DNA of 64,000 bases from Eubacteriaceae bacterium (GTDB taxonomy: Bacteria > Bacillota > Clostridia > Eubacteriales > Eubacteriaceae). The stretch is from assembly GCA_030156895.1 (NCBI GenBank), contig JASGLP010000005.1, positions 1-64,000 on the forward strand, given 5' to 3'. Below, piece by piece: positions 8,897-17,495 of the stretch (position 1 is the stretch's first letter; each line of letters starts with the position of its first letter). A program made the position numbers and the translations under genes. The notes beneath the pieces were generated by a model that ran no database searches, was not told the origin of the DNA, and saw nothing but the letters and a program-made list of their open reading frames with translations.

Positions 8897-9708
8897 AAGC
8901 GCTCACCGCCAAGCATCTCGTGCTCGATGACATAGTGTACCGCGTGATCATCAATGAGCTTTTTGCGTTGCTGACAGGCGTACATCAGGGATTTTTCACA
9001 AATCCGGTTAATGATCCGCATGGTACCGGTGGAACACCGATAAATCTCATCGATGGCTTTATCTGTAAAAAGTTCATGATCGCAACCGGCATAGGCAAGG
9101 TGACACTGGATGTAAGCAGCCGTTTGTGAGGCGTCCAGGTGCGGGAGCACACAATTCAGATCGACCCGTTGCCGGATGGCGGCATAACGCTGGAGTTTCA
9201 TTTTTTCCCAGAGTTCAGACTGGCCGACCAGAATTAGTGACATGGGGCTCATGGAATCAAATTTGAAGTTAAGCAAAAAACGAAATTCTTCCAGGGTTTC
9301 TTTATCCAGCAGATGCGCCTCATCCAGCACACAGACGACTTTTTTCTTCTGGACCCCACGGATAATCTCGATTTCCTTGTGCAACTGTCTTTTGGCATCG
9401 CCGCGGTAAAATTTGGATTCAATCCCCAGTTGATCGAGGAGCCCTTTATAAAACCACCGGGGTGTCAGTTTCGAATCCGACAGGTAGAGTAGGACATAAC
9501 TGTCACTGGGAAGGGATTGGGTAAATTTCCGGATTATGGTCGACTTGCCGCATCCCGGGTCGGCGGTCAGGACGGCAAACAGCTGACGATCGGCGGCATA
9601 GGACAGTCGGCCCAGAATTTCTGCCCCATAAGTGGATTCATACAGGGCAGCGGTGGGGATATCCCGGACAAAAGGGGTGCCGGTCATCTCGAAAAACGAT
9701 TCATACAT
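8893..9708 (-). CDS. ExeA/TniB-like AAA+ ATPase, transposition helper
   Basis: 271 residues. It opens with YESFFEMTGTPFVRDIPTAAL, the typical ExeA-type beginning, and has Walker A TADPGCGKSTI at about 48-58 and Walker B VVCVLDEAHLL near 128. LILVGQSELWEKM and the C-terminal RIINRICEKSLM helix follow family order. In transposons such proteins (TniB, TnsC, MuB) bind DNA and pick or activate the target for the transposase. The start overlaps the transposase stop by eight bases. Confidence 0.88.
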   Translation of the reverse strand: MYESFFEMTGTPFVRDIPTAALYESTYGAEILGRLSYAADRQLFAVLTADPGCGKSTIIRKFTQSLPSDSYVLLYLSDSKLTPRWFYKGLLDQLGIESKFYRGDAKRQLHKEIEIIRGVQKKKVVCVLDEAHLLDKETLEEFRFLLNFKFDSMSPMSLILVGQSELWEKMKLQRYAAIRQRVDLNCVLPHLDASQTAAYIQCHLAYAGCDHELFTDKAIDEIYRCSTGTMRIINRICEKSLMYACQQRKKLIDDHAVHYVIEHEMLGGERL

Positions 9709-11080
9709 GATCAGTCACCGCCTTTTTATAGGTGCCAAAGGAGATGGCATTGGCGACCTGACGTTTTTCCTGGTCATACTTCTTTTCCAGGCCATCCAGA
9801 AATCGCGAACTTTCCGGTTCAGTTGGTAACAGATGTTCCGGGACTTTGGGCGCTTTCTGGCAAAACTCACCAATTGCCAGGGGTTTTGATTCAAAGGCCG
9901 CCATGTCACGGTAGGTGATGGTGAGGGTTTCATCCTGCAGGGGATCAAAAGCGATGGTAACCGTTGCGCCAATCAGACTCAGGCCCACCTCGTATTTTCG
10001 CCCTTTAAAGCTGATGCAACCACTCTTATCAACTCGCCGCTGCTCATGATGGAGGAATGCTTCGGCAACCAGATTGACATCCAGAAAGGTCAGGCTGCGG
10101 CTATCCCGATTAAAGGCCATTTTGGGGCTTATCCCTTCACCCAGGGCATCATGGGGCTTATCATGGTAATAGGCTTCCAGCCAGACCCGCCACAGGTGGT
10201 TTAATGCCTCCAGGGTTTTTATTTTGGCAGCTTTGGCTTCAGCCATAAAGGCATTGACGAAATGATTAAATTTTTCGATCTTGCCCTTACTAGCTGGAGA
10301 ATATGGTTTGCAATACATTAAACGAATACCAAGTGTTGCGCATATTTTAGTGAGCTGTATGGACGTATATTGCTTTCCATTATCCAGATAAAGGGCCATG
10401 GGTTTTCCGCATGTTAAAATCGCCTGATGCAGGGTATCTTCCACGATGGTTGCCTCCTGATGGGCATAAAAACCGGAGGCAACGACATAGCGGGTACAGT
10501 CATCAATAGCGGCTGATAAATAGGTTTGGATCATTTTGCCATTCCTGCCAATGGGCAGCTTCAAGGCATACTTGATATCGGCCTGAAGAAGCATCATCCG
10601 GTGGGGTTTTACAAACCGTCCCGCGGATGTGACTTTGGCTTCCACATACTGTTTCATCTGTTTTTTACCAAACCCGGCTTCAAACAGATGGCGCTGGAGG
10701 GTTGAGCGTTTGAGTACCCCCGGCGGAACCCGTTCCTCCATTTCCAGAATCAGAATAATCTGATTGATGCTTCGGGAGGGGACTTCTCTTTTTAGCAGAA
10801 TCGCTTCCTGGATCAGGGCTTCAAAATTTTCTGGCAGTTCTGGCGATGGCCGTTTATCCCGGGATTTTGGCTTTAAACCGGAAAAGCCTCCGCTTAAATA
10901 GGCGGCCTCATAACGGCTGATCGTTCGGGTCGAAAGCCCGTACTTTTGGGCCTGCCGAACCCTTAACTGCTGTTTTTTCTGAGGATCCAGGGAATCATCC
11001 AACAGGGGGGTAATCATTTCATGACGCTGTAAGGCAAGTTGCTCTTTCCAGTCGTCAATGGTGTTGCGCTGTTTTGTCAT
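9701..11080 (-). CDS. DDE-type integrase/transposase
   Basis: 459 residues from ATG 11080, which follows AAGGAGG; an in-frame extension to 11134 has no ribosome binding site. An N-terminal helix-turn-helix part (about 40-110, with STRTISRYEAAYLSGGFSGL) is followed by an rve integrase core: first Asp in LLQADIKYALKL, second Asp in ALYLDNGKQY, and Glu in PASKGKIEKFN, then a C-terminal beta-rich domain. All three catalytic acids are present, so the enzyme may be active. It cuts and joins transposon ends, with the ExeA-like ATPase as likely partner. Confidence 0.9.
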   Translation of the reverse strand: MTKQRNTIDDWKEQLALQRHEMITPLLDDSLDPQKKQQLRVRQAQKYGLSTRTISRYEAAYLSGGFSGLKPKSRDKRPSPELPENFEALIQEAILLKREVPSRSINQIILILEMEERVPPGVLKRSTLQRHLFEAGFGKKQMKQYVEAKVTSAGRFVKPHRMMLLQADIKYALKLPIGRNGKMIQTYLSAAIDDCTRYVVASGFYAHQEATIVEDTLHQAILTCGKPMALYLDNGKQYTSIQLTKICATLGIRLMYCKPYSPASKGKIEKFNHFVNAFMAEAKAAKIKTLEALNHLWRVWLEAYYHDKPHDALGEGISPKMAFNRDSRSLTFLDVNLVAEAFLHHEQRRVDKSGCISFKGRKYEVGLSLIGATVTIAFDPLQDETLTITYRDMAAFESKPLAIGEFCQKAPKVPEHLLPTEPESSRFLDGLEKKYDQEKRQVANAISFGTYKKAVTDHV

Positions 11081-11164
11081 AAACAAGCACCTCCTTTTTT
11101 GCGCATCATAGCATGTCCATGCCAATGACAGCAAAACAAATCAGGTGCATGCCGCGCCTCCCGT

Positions 11165-11641
11165 TTAAGGGGTTAATCGCAATCCGCAGTTATAAATCAG
11201 ACGGTGGATGGTTGCCAGCCAATCGCTCCCGCTTTCCCGCAGGCCTGTGAGTAATGAAATCCTGGATTTCAGAAGTGTTACAGTAAATCCAGGCAGCTTA
11301 TAACCGATGGTTCGAAGCATCCCCTCAATCTGATAGCGGTTCCTTGAAAGCCAGTCTTTCCAACGTTTCATGGTAATCTCGCAGGGGTAGTCTTCGCTGG
11401 ACAGATCCGCTGGTGTGGATACGTCATCCAGCACATTTTCAAGCACTTCATTCGTGTAGTGCTTATGTGGCACCAGAAAATCCGGGATTTCGTGATGCAG
11501 CCTTCCGCATTTGCATTTAAGACGACGAATCAGCAGCCTCTTTTTATCACCGCCATACTCTTTGAAAATCCGCAACCGATTATCTCGGTAATTGAGCTTG
11601 CCACCGCATATCGGGCAGATGCCTGGCATTTCATGACTCAC
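11165..11641 (-). CDS. Small zinc-ribbon protein of the transposon unit (DUF6431-like)
   Basis: 158 residues, upstream of the transposase and in the same direction. It starts with a CPICGG knuckle and has LKCKCGRLHHEIPDF about 25 residues later, so four cysteines are placed for a zinc ribbon. The remainder is helical, with FLVPHKHYTNEVLE and an ending that seems to resemble homeodomain-like recognition helices. I associate it with DUF6431, a family met beside DDE transposases, but this is from memory. A DNA-binding role in transposition is inferred. Confidence 0.65.
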   Translation of the reverse strand: MSHEMPGICPICGGKLNYRDNRLRIFKEYGGDKKRLLIRRLKCKCGRLHHEIPDFLVPHKHYTNEVLENVLDDVSTPADLSSEDYPCEITMKRWKDWLSRNRYQIEGMLRTIGYKLPGFTVTLLKSRISLLTGLRESGSDWLATIHRLIYNCGLRLTP

Positions 11642-11853
11642 TGTGTAAAAAAAGCGTGTTCCTCGTTGTAGTCCAACGTATAGTTTGCTATAATAATCAT
11701 GTTGGTTGACCCCTCGGAACGTTTGTCCTGCTAAGATAGGTTCCTTGGGGTCTTTCCTTTCTCTGTGATAATGACATTATACAGAGCAATTGGAGGACAT
11801 GCAACCAGAGCAGTTTTTTGACCCTTCAACAGGTCAAAAACAATATACAACTA
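11642..11853. other. Non-coding region between transposon unit and module 1
   Basis: No gene. It probably contains the promoter of the minus-strand transposon genes and the right end of the element. A 9-bp inverted repeat lies at 11815-11840. Confidence 0.5.
11815..11840. terminator. Inverted repeat, possible bidirectional terminator or element end
   Basis: TTTTTGACC (11815-11823) and GGTCAAAAA (11832-11840) are perfect complements around an eight-base loop. The A and T runs on both sides would allow termination in either direction, but the stem is short in GC. It could equally mark the transposon end. Confidence 0.4.
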
Positions 11854-11882
11854 TTGACAAGTCTAGATAAATGTAGTATTAT
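11854..11882 (+). promoter_or_regulatory. Sigma-A-type promoter of importer module 1
   Basis: TTGACA at 11854-11859 and TATTAT at 11877-11882 are separated by 17 bases. Transcription should start near 11889 and run through the leader at 11889-12000. Confidence 0.75.
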
Positions 11883-11888
11883 GTTCAA

Positions 11889-12000
11889 GATTCGCGGATA
11901 GGTAACGCTTACACTGCGAACGAAAATTGGATACATATAATTTAACCGTGAAGGTTGATCGCCCCGCAGTAGTAGGGATCAATTCTCACGGTTTTTTTTA
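11889..12000 (+). promoter_or_regulatory. Structured leader with terminator ahead of module 1
   Basis: The leader begins with TTCGC (11891-11895), which can pair with GCGAA (11916-11920). It ends in a long hairpin whose outer stem AACCGTGA/TCACGGTT (11944-11951 with 11986-11993) and inner stem GTTGATC/GATCAAT are followed by eight T, a strong intrinsic terminator about 100 bases before the first gene. The parts GGATA, CGC, ACTGCGA and AACCGTGAAGGTTGAT recur in the module 2 leader (18861-18980). A terminator inside a 5' leader implies attenuation by a ligand, protein or peptide. It does not match a riboswitch class I know. Confidence 0.65.
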
Positions 12001-12100
12001 TCAAAAATTATGTAGGAGGATCGAATAACAGGTTATAAAGTAAGGTTTTCAAGTGAGAGATTGAGTGGAGTTTAAAAAATGTTGAAATTTGAGGAGTAAT

Positions 12101-13660
12101 ATGAAATTTGGAATGAAAAGATTATTGTGTTTTTGTATGGTGGCATTGATGATGGTGGGTTTTGTTGGCTGTAGCAACGCTGGGGCAAGTAGTAAGTCCG
12201 AACAAACAGAAATGAAGGTTGCCTACGGTAAAGATACCGGAGTTGCTTCAGAAAAGGGAAATGGTGATATGCTGTTGACCATTTTTGCTGGCGAACGACT
12301 GGTTGAGGTTGTCGATGGTGAGGTTGTGCCCAGTATTGCCGAGAGCTGGGAAGTTAAGGATTCAGGAAAGACTATTTCGTTTAAAATCAAAGAAGGGTTG
12401 AAGTTTTCCGATGGCAGTGATTTAACGGCAAAAGAAGTTAAATTTAAATTTGATCGGAACATTGCATTGAAGAACACCAGTTGGACCGAAGTTGATCGGA
12501 TTGAAAAAATTGAAGTGCCAGATGATTATACCATCAATTTTTATTATAAGGATGGCATGGATGGCTATGTTGTGCTGGCAGGTTTTGCAGAATATGGGAA
12601 CACCATTGTTAGTCCAAACTCCTTTCAGACGCCGGGGGATCCCACAACACCAATGGTAAAATTCATTGGGTCCGGGCCATGGAAGGTTGCCGATTATGTA
12701 AAAGATCAGTATACCACCTTTGTCCCCAATGAAAATTATGCAGGCGATCCGGTAAAGCTTGAGAAAATTACGGTTAGTATGATTAAAGATGATGAAGCCA
12801 GAGTATTGGCACTTCAATCTGGCGATGTGGACGCTGTTGTAGACTATTACCATGGTGGATCTGCCTATACGCCCAGAAACGTGTTAAGTTCTCTCAAAGA
12901 AGAAGGCTTTCAGGTGTTGAAGCAGGAAATGCCGATGACAACCGTATTGGCATTTAATTATACGAACAACGAGGCCTGGAAGAATATTAAACTGAGACAG
13001 GCTTTGAACTATGCCATTAACAAAGATGAAATATCTGGTTTGTTTGATGGTTGGATCAGTCCGGCAAATGATGCTTATTTTTCAGATTGCTCGCCTTACA
13101 CCACGGCACTTGGGAAACAAAGCTATAAATATGATCCCGAAAAAGCTAAAACATTATTAGCAGAAGCTGGTTTAGCAGGGTTTTCCCCAAAAATGATTGT
13201 CAATAGTGAAAATGCTGACGAAGTAAAATTAGCCGAATTACTACAATCGATGCTAAAAGAATCGGGTATCAACCTGCAACTGGATGTGATGGATGCAACT
13301 AAATATGCTGAAGTCAAGAAAACTGCCGACTGGGATCTATGCTCTTATTATATTGGTGGGCCTGAAAGACGGATTTACTCGCGAAATGAAGGGCGATTTG
13401 ATAAAACAGCTCCTGAGTTTGGTAGTTCTGGCTGTTTCACATCGGACACAATTGCGGCAGCAGTGCAAAAAGCGGTTGATCCATTTGATGAAAAAGAACG
13501 AAAAGCCGGCTTTAAAGAGTTCTATGCAGCAATCGATGCCGAAGCTGCCTGCGTGCCTCTTTACTATGATGCCGTATTTGTGGTCGCCAATGAAGGTGTT
13601 GAAGGGATTGAATTTATCGGGTCAGAACCGCGGTTTGGTCAGGTAACTTATAAAAAATAA
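12101..13660 (+). CDS. ABC importer substrate-binding lipoprotein, module 1 (SBP_bac_5)
   Basis: A 519-residue extracytoplasmic lipoprotein of the nickel/peptide-binding family. Residues 1-23 form a signal peptide and the lipobox FVGC puts the acylated cysteine at 24. The mature part follows the SBP_bac_5 plan: GERLVEVVDGEVVPSIAESW, then ISFKIKEGLKFSDGSDLTAKEV, and IKLRQALNYAINKDEI. ATG 12101 follows GAGGAG; the in-frame codons upstream to 12089 overlap that site. It leads an operon with two permeases, two ATPases and a double methyltransferase. Ligand unknown; nickel, metallophore, dipeptide or other small cationic compounds are all handled by this family. Confidence 0.88.
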   Translation: MKFGMKRLLCFCMVALMMVGFVGCSNAGASSKSEQTEMKVAYGKDTGVASEKGNGDMLLTIFAGERLVEVVDGEVVPSIAESWEVKDSGKTISFKIKEGLKFSDGSDLTAKEVKFKFDRNIALKNTSWTEVDRIEKIEVPDDYTINFYYKDGMDGYVVLAGFAEYGNTIVSPNSFQTPGDPTTPMVKFIGSGPWKVADYVKDQYTTFVPNENYAGDPVKLEKITVSMIKDDEARVLALQSGDVDAVVDYYHGGSAYTPRNVLSSLKEEGFQVLKQEMPMTTVLAFNYTNNEAWKNIKLRQALNYAINKDEISGLFDGWISPANDAYFSDCSPYTTALGKQSYKYDPEKAKTLLAEAGLAGFSPKMIVNSENADEVKLAELLQSMLKESGINLQLDVMDATKYAEVKKTADWDLCSYYIGGPERRIYSRNEGRFDKTAPEFGSSGCFTSDTIAAAVQKAVDPFDEKERKAGFKEFYAAIDAEAACVPLYYDAVFVVANEGVEGIEFIGSEPRFGQVTYKK

Positions 13661-13753
13661 TTAAAATTTCAACGGCAACAAAGAGTTAATAAAACATTAT
13701 TTGATGACTTTTATTCAAAGTAAGCAGTGCATTAAACAGCAAGAGGTGAAGGA

Positions 13754-14710
13754 TTGTTAAAGTACATTTTCAGAAGGTTACTCTACTTAATACCGGTGAT
13801 GATCATAACATCATTTATCGCTTATATGTTAGTATATTTGTCGCCCAGTTCGCCGGCACAGATTATTCTAAAAGCACGCTATACATCAGAACCGACCCAA
13901 GAACAAGTTGAAGATTTTAATGAAGAGTATGGGTTTGACAAACCCATACTGGTTCAATATACAACCTGGTTAAATAAGGCAATGCACGGCGATTTGGGAA
14001 AATCATTGACGGATGGATCAGATGTATGGGAAGATTTCATTTACAGTTTTAAGGCAAGTGCAAAATTATATTTTTCCAGCCAAATACTAGCGTTGTTCAT
14101 TGCTTTGCCGATCGGTGTGTATTCGGCATTTAAGGCGAATTCATTGTTTGATCGGTTCAGTCGGGCTTATTCGCTGGTCGGAATATCGCTACCCGATTTC
14201 TGGCTGGGGATGATCCTGGTGTATATCTTTTCAATTACGCTAAACATTCTGCCTTCGTTTGGTTATACGTCACCGAAAAACCTGATTTTACCGATGTTGG
14301 CACTGGGGCTTTCCAGCTCATTCTCGTTGATCAGGCTGGTACGAACCAGTGTGCTGGAAGTATTGCATTTGAATTATATCAGAACAGCACGGTCAAAGGG
14401 GTTAAGTGAAGGGCAGATCATGATGAAACATGCACTCAGAAACGCGATGATCCCAATCGTGACGGTATTGGGAATTCACTTAACCCATTTTATTGGGGGT
14501 GCAGTCGCGGTGGAATCGATGTTTGCCTGGCCGGGGCTGGGGAATTTTTTTGCTAAAGCGGCAGGCAGTCAGGATATCCCGGTGATTCAGGGGTTTGTAT
14601 TATTAAGTGCGATTTTCTTTATTATCGCAAATTTGATTATTGACATTATCTGCAAACAACTGGATCCAAGAATTGATTTTCATAATGAAAGTGGAAAAAA
14701 CAATGGATAA
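13754..14710 (+). CDS. ABC importer permease, DppB/NikB type, module 1
   Basis: 318 residues with a first membrane helix at the N-terminus (YIFRRLLYLIPVMIITSF), a periplasmic loop containing SPSSPAQIILKARY, and a BPD_transp_1 core with the cytoplasmic EAA-type loop YIRTARSKGLSEGQIMMKHALRNA. The ending QLDPRIDF is typical of DppB/NikB proteins. The start is TTG 13754, after GAGGTGAAGG. It should pair with the product of the next gene to form the membrane channel. Confidence 0.9.
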   Translation: MLKYIFRRLLYLIPVMIITSFIAYMLVYLSPSSPAQIILKARYTSEPTQEQVEDFNEEYGFDKPILVQYTTWLNKAMHGDLGKSLTDGSDVWEDFIYSFKASAKLYFSSQILALFIALPIGVYSAFKANSLFDRFSRAYSLVGISLPDFWLGMILVYIFSITLNILPSFGYTSPKNLILPMLALGLSSSFSLIRLVRTSVLEVLHLNYIRTARSKGLSEGQIMMKHALRNAMIPIVTVLGIHLTHFIGGAVAVESMFAWPGLGNFFAKAAGSQDIPVIQGFVLLSAIFFIIANLIIDIICKQLDPRIDFHNESGKNNG

Positions 14711-15518
14711 TCATTTAAAAACAGGGCTGGTCTTGATTTTGGTGCTGGCAGCAATCGTTTTTGCCGGACCATTAATCGCTCCTTACGATCCCTTTGAGGT
14801 TGATATGAGTGTCAGATTGCAGGGGATTAGTTTAGCCCATACTATGGGTACCGACCAATTAGGCAGAGACCTATTTAGTCGCTTGATTTATGCAACCGGA
14901 ACATCGGTAAAAATATCGCTGGTTGTGGTTGCGGCTTCGATGACTATTGGCTTTATTTTTGGTAGTGTGGCAGCCTTTTTAGGCGGGGCAGTGGATGAAT
15001 TCTTAATGCGGATTATTGATGTATTCATGGCCTTTCCGACCAAGATATTCACCATTGCTATTGCCGGAGTCTTAGGTGCATCGGCCTTTAATATTACCCT
15101 GGCCTTAATCTTCACTTCCTGGGCATCCTATGCCAGAATGGTTCGGGGGTGCGTACTAACCGCCAAGCAATTGCCGTTTATTGATGCATCGGTTGCACTG
15201 GGGGCTAATCGTCATTATACTATTGTTAAGCATGTCCTGCCCAGTGTTTTTCAGCCGCTGTCAACCTTTGCCTTTCAACGAATCGCCCACACCATGATGG
15301 CGATTGTGGGGCTTAGCTTTATTGGGCTCGGTGTTCAACCGCCAACCCCGGAACTGGGTGCGATGATCAATGAATCCAAGAATTTCATGACTACGGCTCC
15401 ACATCTGTTTATTTTTCCGGGACTATTAATCAGCTATGTGGTGTTTAGTTTCAATATTTTAGATGACAGTTTGCGGGATTACTGGGATCCGCGAATAAAA
15501 AGTGAGTTGGTGTTATGA
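14703..15518 (+). CDS. ABC importer permease, DppC/NikC type, module 1
   Basis: About 271 residues, the second channel subunit. N-terminal LVLILVLAAIVFAGPLIAPYDP and HTMGTDQLGRDLFSRLIYATG are hallmark DppC/NikC segments; IGLGVQPPTPELGAMI and the final YWDPR are also conserved. The start is uncertain: ATG 14703, inside the end of the upstream gene, gives a standard N-terminus, while ATG 14685 would add six residues. Overlap with the preceding gene suggests coupled translation. Confidence 0.88.
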   Translation: MDNHLKTGLVLILVLAAIVFAGPLIAPYDPFEVDMSVRLQGISLAHTMGTDQLGRDLFSRLIYATGTSVKISLVVVAASMTIGFIFGSVAAFLGGAVDEFLMRIIDVFMAFPTKIFTIAIAGVLGASAFNITLALIFTSWASYARMVRGCVLTAKQLPFIDASVALGANRHYTIVKHVLPSVFQPLSTFAFQRIAHTMMAIVGLSFIGLGVQPPTPELGAMINESKNFMTTAPHLFIFPGLLISYVVFSFNILDDSLRDYWDPRIKSELVL

Positions 15519-16462
15519 AAAAGGAAAAGCTTTTAGAAGTTGAGCAATTAAATATTAAATTTACCACCAGCATTGGTGATGTGAATGTATCTGATGATAT
15601 AAATTTCACCTTAAACAAAGGGGAGACATTCTGCATTGTCGGCGAGAGTGGCTGTGGAAAAAGTGTGGTAGCATTGTCACTAACACGGTTGCTACCTGAA
15701 AATGCTGTGATTAACGGTTTGGTAAAATTTGAGGGACACCCGATTTCTGGCTTGGATGAAAAAGCGTTTGCCAAGATCAGAGGTCAAAAAATAGCCACTA
15801 TTTTTGAGCAGCCGATGAGCTGTATCAATCCGGTGATGCGAATTGGGGATCAAATTGCGGAAACCTATCGGGCCAATTTTAACTGTTCCAAAAAAGAAGC
15901 CAAGCTTCAGGCAATAAAAAAACTGGAGGAGGTTAAAATGCCGGTTAATCGCTATAACGCCTATCCCCATGAGCTTAGTGGGGGGATGCAGCAACGGGTG
16001 ATGATTGCGATTGCCCTGGCCTGCAATCCCCAGCTATTAATAGCCGACGAACCGACAACTTCCCTCGATGTGACGGTTCAGTATCAGATATTGGAATTAC
16101 TGCAGGAGCTTAAAGAAAAATACCACATGACCATTTTGATGATCACTCATGATATGGGCGTTGTCCACGATATGGCCGATCGGATTGGGGTAATGTATGC
16201 CGGAAACATGATGGAAATTTCAGAAAGAGAAGATTTTTTCAAGAAGCCGCTCCATCCTTATGCCGTAGAACTACTAAACGTGGTCAAAGATCCATGTCAT
16301 TACACAATCCCGGGGGCAGTGCCGAATCTGATGGAGACTTTTACGGGGTGTCCCTTTGAACCACGGTGCAATAAAAAGACGGCGTTGTGTAAAACCAATA
16401 AACCCGAAAGTGTTGTGATGGGTGAAAGAATAGTGAGATGTTTAAATGTCGTGCCTAATTGA
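15515..16462 (+). CDS. ABC importer ATPase, DppD/NikD type, module 1
   Basis: 315-residue ATP-binding subunit. Walker A is GESGCGKS (about 43-50), signature LSGGMQQR, Walker B LLIADEPTTSLD, and the switch His lies in LMITHDMG. The C-terminal oligopeptide-type extension carries GCPFEPRCNKKTALC, the cysteine motif common in DppD/OppD. The ATG overlaps the upstream stop (ATGA). It powers import with the next gene's product. Confidence 0.92.
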   Translation: MKKEKLLEVEQLNIKFTTSIGDVNVSDDINFTLNKGETFCIVGESGCGKSVVALSLTRLLPENAVINGLVKFEGHPISGLDEKAFAKIRGQKIATIFEQPMSCINPVMRIGDQIAETYRANFNCSKKEAKLQAIKKLEEVKMPVNRYNAYPHELSGGMQQRVMIAIALACNPQLLIADEPTTSLDVTVQYQILELLQELKEKYHMTILMITHDMGVVHDMADRIGVMYAGNMMEISEREDFFKKPLHPYAVELLNVVKDPCHYTIPGAVPNLMETFTGCPFEPRCNKKTALCKTNKPESVVMGERIVRCLNVVPN

Positions 16463-17408
16463 AGCGAAGCATTTGTCAAAAGTATTTAAAGACAAAGAGT
16501 CAACCGTATTTAAAAGAAAAGAAATTATTGCCGTAGACGATGTTTCTTTGACAATCAATCGGGGGGAAAGTGTCGGGATCGTCGGTGAAAGCGGTTGTGG
16601 CAAGTCGATGCTCGGTAAGATGCTGGTCGGATTGACCATCCCCACAAAAGGAAGTGTGAATTATGAGGGGAGAGAAATATCAAAACTACCCTATAGTGAA
16701 ATAAAAAAACTGCGACCGAGACTGCAGCCTATTTTTCAGGATGCTGACAGTACCTTAAATCCCAAGTTTACCGTTAAAAAGCTGCTTGAAGAACCATTTG
16801 TTATTAATGATATTTCAAAAAGCGAGGCCAATCAGCGGATTGACGAATTGCTGTCCTATGTTAATTTGGGGAAAGAGCTTTATGGTCGATACCCCCATGA
16901 AATTTCCGGTGGCCAAAGACAACGGCTGGGATTAGCCCGTGCCTTGTCGCTGAAACCGGATTTTATTGTGGCGGATGAACCAGCAGCATCTCTGGACAGT
17001 TCGGTTCAGGCCCAAATTCTCCAGCTGTTGAATCAGATGAAAGCTAATCATGGTCTGGGACTTGTTTATGTGTCACATAATTTAAGAATCGTGAGCATGA
17101 TGACAGAAAAAGTCAATGTCATGTATTTGGGCAGTTTTGTGGAAACCGGGGATACCAAAGATGTTTTTGAAAATCCCTGCCATCCTTATACGAAAATGCT
17201 GATAGGTTCAGTTTTAACAATCGATGGGGATAAACGAAAAATGGGAAAAACCAAGGTATTCGGAGAGCCACCAGATCCAAAGAATCGTGCAACCGGCTGC
17301 GCATTTCATCCCCGCTGTGATTGTTGTACCGCCATTTGTAAGGCTGAAAAGCCGATTCTCAAGTCGCTGGGGGAGGGCAACCGTCAGGTCGCCTGCCATC
17401 ATGCTTAA
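16446..17408 (+). CDS. ABC importer ATPase, DppF/NikE type, module 1
   Basis: 320-residue second ATPase, overlapping the first by 17 bases. Walker A GESGCGKS, signature ISGGQRQR, Walker B FIVADEPAASLD, and YVSHNLRI at the switch position. The tail has GCAFHPRCDCCTAIC, with two extra cysteines compared with the usual motif, an odd feature that could add a metal or cluster ligand. It is followed at 42 bases by a tiny open frame and then the methyltransferase gene. Confidence 0.92.
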   Translation: MSCLIEAKHLSKVFKDKESTVFKRKEIIAVDDVSLTINRGESVGIVGESGCGKSMLGKMLVGLTIPTKGSVNYEGREISKLPYSEIKKLRPRLQPIFQDADSTLNPKFTVKKLLEEPFVINDISKSEANQRIDELLSYVNLGKELYGRYPHEISGGQRQRLGLARALSLKPDFIVADEPAASLDSSVQAQILQLLNQMKANHGLGLVYVSHNLRIVSMMTEKVNVMYLGSFVETGDTKDVFENPCHPYTKMLIGSVLTIDGDKRKMGKTKVFGEPPDPKNRATGCAFHPRCDCCTAICKAEKPILKSLGEGNRQVACHHA

Positions 17409-17450
17409 TCAGATTGTCAATGCAAAAATATAAATACGAGGAGTAAACTT

Positions 17451-17495
17451 ATGAAAGTTGAATTTTTAGGTAGCGTAGGAGAGAGAAATGAATAA
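17451..17495 (+). CDS. Possible 14-residue ORF between transporter and methyltransferase
   Basis: ATG 17451 is preceded by a good ribosome binding site (GAGGAG, seven bases away) and encodes MKVEFLGSVGERNE before a TAA at 17493-17495, overlapping the start of the methyltransferase gene by eight bases. Its own final codons contain the ribosome binding site of that gene. It may be a coupling peptide, a real small product, or the relic of a gene beginning. No homologue is recognised. Confidence 0.3.
   Translation: MKVEFLGSVGERNE

Larger units (their letters stand above)
8588..11641 (-). mobile_element. Four-gene transposon-like unit with DDE transposase and ExeA-type ATPase
   Basis: Four minus-strand genes, three of them overlapping or nearly so (11165-11641, 9701-11080, 8893-9708, 8588-8896), encode a small zinc-binding protein, a DDE integrase, an AAA+ helper ATPase and a 102-residue protein. 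The transposase plus ATPase pair parallels TniA/TniB, TnsB/TnsC and IstA/IstB. Terminal inverted repeats and a target-site duplication were not identifiable by eye, so the limits given are those of the genes only; the true ends probably lie between 8320 and 8588 and between 11642 and 11850. Confidence 0.7.

Noticed and set aside
11889-12000. Known riboswitch classes (fluoride, NiCo, cobalamin) for the module 1 leader
   Set aside because: The short GATCGCC and CAGTAGTAGGG blocks recall fragments of the fluoride motif, but the conserved order and pseudoknot sequence are missing; the czcD and B12 box sequences are absent.
12101-17408. Calling module 1 a nickel importer (nikABCDE)
   Set aside because: Family membership does not separate nickel, metallophore and peptide importers, and no nickel-specific residues or NikR site could be recognised.
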